NCBI GenBank assembly: GCA_026125285.1
Contig: JAHCLO010000001.1
Coordinates: forward strand, 422,303-486,302
Reading direction: 5' to 3'
Length of the DNA: 64,000 nt
Origin: Verrucomicrobiia bacterium
GTDB taxonomy: Bacteria > Verrucomicrobiota > Verrucomicrobiia > Limisphaerales > JADLHS01
Positions 59,058-64,000 of this stretch are shown here, piece by piece (positions within the stretch are counted from its first letter, which is position 1; every line of letters starts with the position of its first letter). Under the pieces are notes generated by a model. The model was not told the origin of the DNA. It ran no database searches and saw only the letters and a program-made list of their open reading frames with translations. The translations under genes and the position numbers were made by a program.

Positions 59058-59775
59058 CGCGCACCAGATCATCGTCAGCGGCGTGACGGTTCAGGTTGTC
59101 CGCAAGCGGATCAAGAACCTTCACCTCGGAGTTTATCCTCCGCATGGCCGCGTGCGGGTTGCTGCGCCGTTGCGCGTGAGCGACGACGCCGTCCGGTTGG
59201 CGGTGGTGGGCAAGCTGGGCTGGATAAAGCGCCAGAGGGCACGGTTTGAAGCGCAGCCGCGCCAGTCGGCGCGGGAGATGGTCAGCGGGGAGAGCCATTA
59301 TTTTCAAGGTCGGCGCTATCGGCTACGGGTTGTCAAAGTCGGCGGCACGGCCAAAGTTGTTCGCCGGAATAACTCCACCCTTGAACTTCAGGTGCGTCCA
59401 GAAACCACGGTTGAACAGCGTCGGCGGATTTTGCAGCAGTGGTATCGCCAGCATTTGCGGACTTTGATTCCACCGCTGTTGGAAAAATGGCAGGCCGTCT
59501 TGGGTGTTCAGGCCAATGAGTTTGGCATCAAGAAAATGAAAACCAAGTGGGGCACTTGCAACGTTGAAGCCCGTCGCATCTGGGTGAATTTGGAACTGGC
59601 TAAGAAACCGGTGTCGTGTCTGGAATACATCGTCGTCCACGAACTGGCACACCTCGTGGAGCGAAACCACACCGAACGATTCACGGCCATCATGGACAGA
59701 CACCTGCCCACATGGCGCATGAGCCGGAAGGAATTAAATTCAGAACCGTTGGCAAATGAGAATTGGAGTTATTGA
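59047..59775 (+). CDS. YgjP-like (DUF45/SprT-type) metallopeptidase
   Basis: A 242-residue protein. The N-terminal RKRIKNLHLGVYPPHGRVRV, then AAPLRVSDDAVR, is the usual DUF45 opening. The C-terminal zincin motif is YIVVHELAHLVERNHTERFT (HExxH plus distal His), preceded by KKMKTKWGTCNVEARRIWVN. Genes of this family are often found directly after hsdR, as here with an 11-base overlap. The start is GTG. The role in the R-M locus is unknown; protein turnover of the HsdR subunit is one possibility. Confidence 0.9.
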   Translation: MNTDAHQIIVSGVTVQVVRKRIKNLHLGVYPPHGRVRVAAPLRVSDDAVRLAVVGKLGWIKRQRARFEAQPRQSAREMVSGESHYFQGRRYRLRVVKVGGTAKVVRRNNSTLELQVRPETTVEQRRRILQQWYRQHLRTLIPPLLEKWQAVLGVQANEFGIKKMKTKWGTCNVEARRIWVNLELAKKPVSCLEYIVVHELAHLVERNHTERFTAIMDRHLPTWRMSRKELNSEPLANENWSY

Positions 59776-60213
59776 GTTTCAATAGTTGCTCGCACCCGCT
59801 GGCGGTCGGCCTTCGGATGCAACGCCGGGGTGCAGTCCAGCCGTCTTTTGGCTTCAGCCCGCGTCGCCTCGGAGCAGGTTGGATCGTGCCAGCGCCTTTA
59901 GCATCTCGCCGACATGCTGGAAGGGCAGGTCGAGCGCCGCCTGACGAAGCTGGCGCACCAGTTCACGGGCGCGGGCTTCGTCGCCCGTGGCCGCCAGTTG
60001 GTAATGGATGGTTAGGCCCATGTGCTGCCGGGAGGGTGCAGCAGCGCTGGCGGCGCGTCAGGTATGAAATGCCAACGGCAACGCTGCCAGATCGCCAATC
60101 ACACCTGAATTCGCCACCGACCAAAGACCACATGACCTGCGTGCGCCCGACCAGCATGTCCTGATTGACGTGCTGGTGTCTGGGGTTACTTGGCGGCTCC
60201 TGAGATTCCCGCA
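59776..60213. other. Intergenic region holding one gene fragment
   Basis: A stretch of 438 bases after the R-M locus. The fragment at 59854-60021 is described separately. Nothing else coding is evident, and no strong terminator is visible. Confidence 0.5.
59854..60021 (-). pseudogene. N-terminal fragment of a conserved Verrucomicrobia hypothetical gene
   Basis: Reads MGLTIHYQLAATGDEARARE, then LVRQLRQAALDLPFQHVGEM and LKALARSNLLRGDAG, 55 residues. The MGLTIHY..DLPF..V.E pattern is one I associate with a much longer hypothetical protein, so this is probably the surviving 5' end of a larger gene. It has a proper ATG and stop and may still be expressed. Confidence 0.5.
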
Positions 60214-60513
60214 TCACCAGCGGGCGGACATGAGGACTACGATCATGAACACCACGAACAGAATGGCCGTGACGACCAGCGCCCGCCGCCGCTGGGCATG
60301 AAGAAACTCCCCGGCGGCCTGCTCATTCATGTAGTACCGGTCCTCGCCCACGGGCACGAACACGCCGCGTGATACCATCTGCTCGAAAATCCACGAGCGG
60401 CGCACGCCCACATCCGCAAAAGGGATGGCGCGATCCGGGGAGGTCGCGCCCCGCTCCCTGAACCGGCGGATCAAGCGCTTGCGGCGCACGATGATGACGG
60501 CGGCTGCACTCAC
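60214..60513 (-). CDS. Small hypothetical membrane protein
   Basis: A 99-residue protein with a basic N-terminus (IIVRRKRLIRRFRERGATSP), a middle segment WIFEQMVSRGVFVPVGEDRY, then YMNEQAAGEFLHAQRRR, and one C-terminal membrane helix (ALVVTAILFVVFMIVVLMS). It has a GTG start. The tail-anchored layout is clear; the function is not known. Confidence 0.68.
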   Translation of the reverse strand: MSAAAVIIVRRKRLIRRFRERGATSPDRAIPFADVGVRRSWIFEQMVSRGVFVPVGEDRYYMNEQAAGEFLHAQRRRALVVTAILFVVFMIVVLMSARW

Positions 60514-60557
60514 CTGTCTTTTAGCTCATTCAATCTTTGCCCCGCGCAGCGCTCCGG

Positions 60558-60749
60558 TCAACCCATCCAGAACCCCTTGCGATGCGAGACACCCAGCACC
60601 TTGCGGCAGTCGCAGCAAAAGTACAGGAACCGCACGCCCAAGACGGATTCCACCCGACGGGCGGCGATTTCGTGGATTTCCTTGCCGCAGTGCGGACAGA
60701 CCGGCGCGGCGGGGAAATCTTCTCGGATTCGGATTCGCGTGGTCGCCAT
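60558..60749 (-). CDS. Small zinc-ribbon protein
   Basis: A 63-residue protein starting MATTRIRIREDFPAAPVCPH. CPHCGKE and YFCCDCRKVLG form a two-knuckle zinc ribbon. The ATG at 60749 is chosen; the frame runs further upstream without similarity. It is in the same direction as the membrane protein downstream. Confidence 0.68.
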   Translation of the reverse strand: MATTRIRIREDFPAAPVCPHCGKEIHEIAARRVESVLGVRFLYFCCDCRKVLGVSHRKGFWMG

Positions 60750-60893
60750 GCCGGAATGTGGCACTTCGAGGCTTCCACGGCCATTACAGCCGGAGAGCAG
60801 GTTTGGAAACTGCCCGCCACGGCGAGTGGACAGGATGTCTGCAATTGCAGACATCGACTGGCCCGACTTGCGCACAGTCGCCCGTGGACCGCT

Positions 60894-61757
60894 TCAGCCG
60901 TGATGCACTTCACGGTGGCAGTTGGGGCAGAGAGCTAAAGCGTTTTCAATCGTATCCTCTCCGCCTTCAGCCAGTGGTGTCCGATGGTGAACTTCCAGAA
61001 ATGGAGTTCCGTCCGACCTTCTCACGAAAGGGGCATCTTTCCGACACCGCTCGCAAATTCCATTTGCACGATTCAGTACTGCGACGATGACATCGGCATT
61101 CCTGCGATAGCCAACCGAAATAATCTGCACGCGCTCTGGAAGCTTTGGAGCGGCGGCCAACCTCCGCTGAAGTGTATCAGCGTCAAGAGTTCTTGCCCCT
61201 TCAATTTCTGCTGTGAGCTTGCGAGTGTTGGCTTCTTCTGTCTCCGCTGAGGAAATCGTGAAAACCGACATATCACTGCGCTCGTAAACTTCGCTCCAGC
61301 CTCCGGCTCGTGTTCGCTCCTTCAGCGGTAATCCGTCGCGTCTTTTGGTCAGCAGGTTCGTCGGTGGCCAGATGGCCAGACACCGAAGATTGCGAATGGT
61401 GATGAGGTTCACTGCCTTGCCTCCACCCAAAGCTGTCCCGCGAAACAAATCGCATTCACCGGGCTGGTAGGTTTCCAGATGACGCAGGACAATCTGACGG
61501 CGGGATTCAGAAAGTTCCCGCTTGTCCTCCCATTTAACAATTTCCGCTGTGTAGCAAATCTTTGACAGGTTCTCCGTCGTTGAAGCGTAGAGCGTGACCG
61601 GCGTGTCTGGGGTTGGTGGCTTCGCCCTGAACATGGAAATGACACTTCCCTTGTAAGGTTGGAGAAAAGACTCGCCGCCACCTTGAGCGATTTGTGCCGC
61701 GAGGATGTCTTTCAAAACTCCATCGTAAATACCATTGATGAACAAAGCGGTGGTCAT
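60894..61757 (-). CDS. HNH endonuclease
   Basis: A 287-residue protein. The N-terminal half is an unrecognised beta-rich region (LFINGIYDGVLKDILAAQIA; YKGSVISMFRAKPPTPDTPV). The C-terminal HNH domain is clear: GICERCRKDAPFVRRSDGTP, LEVHHRTPLAEGGEDTIENA and LALCPNCHREVHHG, with the two CxxC zinc pairs and the catalytic His in EVHH. It resembles stand-alone restriction-type (McrA-like) nucleases. ATG start at 61757. Confidence 0.87.
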   Translation of the reverse strand: MTTALFINGIYDGVLKDILAAQIAQGGGESFLQPYKGSVISMFRAKPPTPDTPVTLYASTTENLSKICYTAEIVKWEDKRELSESRRQIVLRHLETYQPGECDLFRGTALGGGKAVNLITIRNLRCLAIWPPTNLLTKRRDGLPLKERTRAGGWSEVYERSDMSVFTISSAETEEANTRKLTAEIEGARTLDADTLQRRLAAAPKLPERVQIISVGYRRNADVIVAVLNRANGICERCRKDAPFVRRSDGTPFLEVHHRTPLAEGGEDTIENALALCPNCHREVHHG

Positions 61758-62054
61758 ACAAGCCTGACGCTAAGGCGAGGGAGATGAGGCGTCAACGATT
61801 ACGCGCCCCGACCATGCCCTTCTCATCTGCGGGCATATTGAGGCTGATGGTGTGGATGTGAGGTCGGAACCTGTGCATCGCTTGACCAGAGGTTATTCCT
61901 TGGCTCGTCCCGCCAGCAAGCCGGTGCGAATGTTTACATCCTCTGGTGACGACCGGCTACACCTGACGCAGGTATCCCTGTTGCGTTTTCATGCGACCGT
62001 CAACCAAAGACGCAATGTTGCACGTACTTTCATCAGCGGGCAAACTGCCCCTGT
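61758..62054. other. Intergenic region, small hairpin only
   Basis: About 300 bases upstream of the HNH gene. No supported gene. A perfect short hairpin GGGCA-aac-TGCCC lies at about 62038-62050, just before the next open frame. Confidence 0.45.
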
Positions 62055-62246
62055 ATGGCAGGTGACAAAGCCCGCTTCAAGGCACTACTCGATGGCTACT
62101 GCGCTGAAGAACCGGCCAGCGGTCGTGATCTGATTCAGGTTGCCGGTCGCCTGCTTAACGGTTTCAGGGCGAAGTACGAAGAAGGCAGGAAACTTCAGGC
62201 AACCACGGCTGCCCGACGTACTACGGTACGATACCGGGCCGGATGA
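62055..62246 (+). CDS. Short hypothetical protein at a recombination junction
   Basis: A 63-residue frame starting MAGDKARFKALLDGYCAEEP, then ASGRDLIQVAGRLLNGFRAK. It appears coding up to about 62206, where an oxidoreductase fragment begins in another frame, and ends in a random-looking RRTTVRYRAG. It is either a small gene or the 5' remnant of a longer one. Confidence 0.4.
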   Translation: MAGDKARFKALLDGYCAEEPASGRDLIQVAGRLLNGFRAKYEEGRKLQATTAARRTTVRYRAG

Positions 62247-62581
62247 AGGTGGTGATTGATGACTGGTCGTGGAAGCTGAAGGTGGACTTCACCGACAAGG
62301 TGGGCGGTGCGTTTGCGACCGGAGGCGGGCAGGCGGGCGGCAAGGAGTTTGTGTTGGTGTCGCTGGTGATGTTCATGCTCAACAACCGGATGGTGGTAGC
62401 GGGGCCGCTGTACCAGAACGACAGGACCGGCAGCGTCTGGGCCGAGGTCGGCGCGGCGGCGATGACTGGGCCTCTGGATGCGGGCGTGAGCGAGGGCGAA
62501 CTGGACAGCGCCCGGCGGCTGGGCGAACGCGTGGCCCGGCTGGCTGTGAGACTGAAACGGGCCGGAGGCGGTTCGGCGTGA
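62207..62581 (+). pseudogene. WrbA/flavodoxin-type NAD(P)H oxidoreductase, 5'-truncated
   Basis: The frame begins GCPTYYGTIPGRMKVVIDDW and continues VGGAFATGGGQAGGKEFVLV, MVVAGPLYQNDRTGSVWAEV, AAAMTGPLDAGVSEGELDSA, RRLGERVARLAV. These are the middle and end of a WrbA-like flavodoxin-fold protein (PTYYG and the GGG FMN loops). The first ~70 residues, including the first FMN phosphate loop, are missing. An ATG at 62243 might give a 112-residue product, but without the full FMN site it should be inactive. Confidence 0.7.
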
Positions 62582-62619
62582 AGCCCGGTAGACGGTGACT
62601 TCTGCACCCACCAGCGGCA

Positions 62620-62970
62620 TCATTCACCGCCACGAATCGCGATGCCCTTGAATCCGCGCACCCGTCGACCGGATCGCTCGACGTGATGACTTTTGCGCAG
62701 CCCGTACACGGCCTCGACGATGGTTGGCAACTGCCGCAGAAAGACCGCCCTGCGTATCGCTGCCAGTTCACCAGCCTGAACAATCTCCTGAAAGAACGTC
62801 CACGCCTCCTCGCTGGCAAGTTCAGCTTGCGGATCGGGGCAAAGGTATTTTTCCACAAACTGCCGCACCGGACTGTGCCAAGGCGCGGGCAGGCATTCTT
62901 GCGGCGTGTCAATCATGGAGGACAGCAGCGCGATGGCGCGGCGGATGGTTTGTTCTTCTGACGGTTTCAT
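62620..62970 (-). CDS. Conserved hypothetical protein, 116 aa
   Basis: Starts MKPSEEQTIRRAIALLSSMI, then PQECLPAPWHSPVRQFVEKY, and continues with helical segments (SEEAWTFFQEIVQAGELAAI; RRAVFLRQLPTIVEAVYGLR) and a basic end. It looks like a compact helical protein, perhaps DNA-binding. No family recognised. ATG start at 62970. Confidence 0.6.
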   Translation of the reverse strand: MKPSEEQTIRRAIALLSSMIDTPQECLPAPWHSPVRQFVEKYLCPDPQAELASEEAWTFFQEIVQAGELAAIRRAVFLRQLPTIVEAVYGLRKSHHVERSGRRVRGFKGIAIRGGE

Positions 62971-63116
62971 GCCTTAACTACGAGTGCAACGTGGCGTGAC
63001 GTGCGTGTGGTGCGTGGGGCGTGGCGAGACGTGTCGATTTAGACAATCGTGGGCGTCAAAACGGCGGAGCGAGTGGGTGGCGATGCGCCCGAAGAAACTG
63101 GTCGCGTATTTATACC

Positions 63117-63926
63117 ATGATCGTCATCGCGCCCCTGAACGCGCCGCAGGTCTATGTGCCGCCGCTGAATGGCGTTGAGCACCCGCTCGCCCCGGAGGTC
63201 ATGAACGCCATGCTCCGATACGGCAACAGGCCCGTGGGCCTCTGGAAGATTGTAAACTTGTTGGCCAATGCCCAGAACCCAGCCTCCCGCGCCCTCCGAC
63301 GAAGCTGGCGGCTCCGGTATCTGTGCGCCTGTCGCGAGCTTCTCAGATTCAAAGTCATCTACCGGCACGGCGGGCATATCGCCACATCGAACTTTGCAAC
63401 GCGGCCAAGGCCGAAATCACCAAAGCGTCTGTCACCGTCTGTCGGGGCAACGACCAGCGAAATCGGCGGCAGCAACCGGGTGGCGGCAGTGGTGGAAAAG
63501 GAGCCGAATCCTCCGCAAACCCCTGAACCGGAATTTGTCGCTGTAAACCAGAGCACGCCGCCCGCTGCGCCGGAGCCGAAAAGCGCTACGCCGACGCCAG
63601 CCGAGATTACTCAGGCGGCGCGGGCATTGGCCCAACAGCCGCGCAGGGGCAGGAAACTGACAGGTTGGCTCCACGGGCGGCGCGTCACCCGCTTTACCCC
63701 GGTAATCGTGCCGGGCGGTCAGGTGCTCCCGGTTTACCTCGTTCGGCGCAGTTTCGTTTATGCGGTGGCACCGGACACGCCGCAATACGAAGGGCGCATC
63801 CTTCTCCGATACCGCGCCGCTGACGTGTGCTTGTTCCGCTCGCCGCAAGCAGCGCTGCTTGGCCGCCTGCCGCCGCGAGCGGGACGACGACGCGGGCGTT
63901 CACAAAACAACCCAATGTACGAATAG
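63117..63926 (+). CDS. Hypothetical protein with Pro-rich linker
   Basis: A 269-residue protein. The N-terminal ~100 residues (PPLNGVEHPLAPEVMNAMLR; PASRALRRSWRLRYLCACRE) look like a helical, winged-helix-like unit. A Pro/Ala/Glu-rich linker (PNPPQTPEPEFVAVNQSTPP) follows, and then a beta-rich C-terminal unit (RRVTRFTPVIVPGGQVLPVY) with a basic tail. The ATG at 63117 is chosen over an upstream one at 63021 whose extension is Arg/Gly-rich. Function unknown. Confidence 0.6.
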   Translation: MIVIAPLNAPQVYVPPLNGVEHPLAPEVMNAMLRYGNRPVGLWKIVNLLANAQNPASRALRRSWRLRYLCACRELLRFKVIYRHGGHIATSNFATRPRPKSPKRLSPSVGATTSEIGGSNRVAAVVEKEPNPPQTPEPEFVAVNQSTPPAAPEPKSATPTPAEITQAARALAQQPRRGRKLTGWLHGRRVTRFTPVIVPGGQVLPVYLVRRSFVYAVAPDTPQYEGRILLRYRAADVCLFRSPQAALLGRLPPRAGRRRGRSQNNPMYE

Positions 63927-64000
63927 TTGGGACCACGGACAGGGTGGGCGGGGTGGTCTGGGTTCGTTCCTATTGTTATTCCCCAACAGAGAGGTTGAGT

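Noticed and set aside
30255..63936. Complete tRNA-targeted genomic island with direct-repeat ends
   Set aside because: No second copy of a tRNA-Thr segment was seen before the window ends, so the far border cannot be shown.

Overview
The window looks like a chromosomal segment of a GC-rich Gram-negative bacterium, most likely Verrucomicrobiota (Limisphaerales/Pedosphaera-like). That placement is inferred from gene content: paired PQQ-type propeller proteins, a sialate O-acetylesterase, a DUF5107/TPR protein, a neutral-ceramidase-like hydrolase, LamG and PKD secreted proteins, and an in-gene AAATCCG tandem repeat. No marker-gene comparison was possible.

Layout. Bases 1-30,150 are a conserved chromosomal part. 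It holds the end of a 2-oxoacid dehydrogenase E2 gene, a secreted metalloprotease pair, thrH, two propeller proteins, a three-gene prepilin-like operon (8529 to 5735) and an M14 peptidase. A minus-strand housekeeping block follows (mnmA, prs, rplY, pth, rpsF, ssb, rplI), in which rpsR is missing between ssb and rplI. Next come a HlyD-type adaptor, an SDR, a DUF433/DUF5615 toxin-antitoxin pair, a sialate esterase, an LptF/G permease, a truncated DUF5107 gene and a ceramidase-like gene.

A tRNA-Thr(CGU) with an abnormal acceptor stem (30255-30329) marks the change to an accessory region that runs to the end of the window. It contains an intact IS1182-like element with CTAG target duplications, a serine recombinase behind nested palindromes, a Cas4-like/DEDD nuclease (DUF2779), and a MarR-type regulator divergent from a four-gene AAA-ATPase/metallopeptidase operon. 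It also has an XRE/SEC-C pair, a GIY-YIG nuclease, several gene fragments with visible recombination junctions, a complete type I restriction-modification locus (hsdM, hsdS, hsdR) carrying extra genes, and an HNH nuclease.

The most unusual unit is the minus-strand operon 49495 to 45787. Its three genes encode an IrrE-type metalloprotease fused to a macro (ADP-ribose) domain, an NMP-kinase-like P-loop domain fused to an adenylosuccinate-synthetase-like domain whose catalytic Asp is Ser (GSEGKG, as I recall for phage PurZ), and a DUF7002-like protein with a possible ADP-ribosyltransferase-like N-terminus. It is transcribed divergently from the type I R-M locus and is my best candidate for an undescribed, probably defensive, nucleotide/ADP-ribose-based system. 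This is inferred from sequence only.
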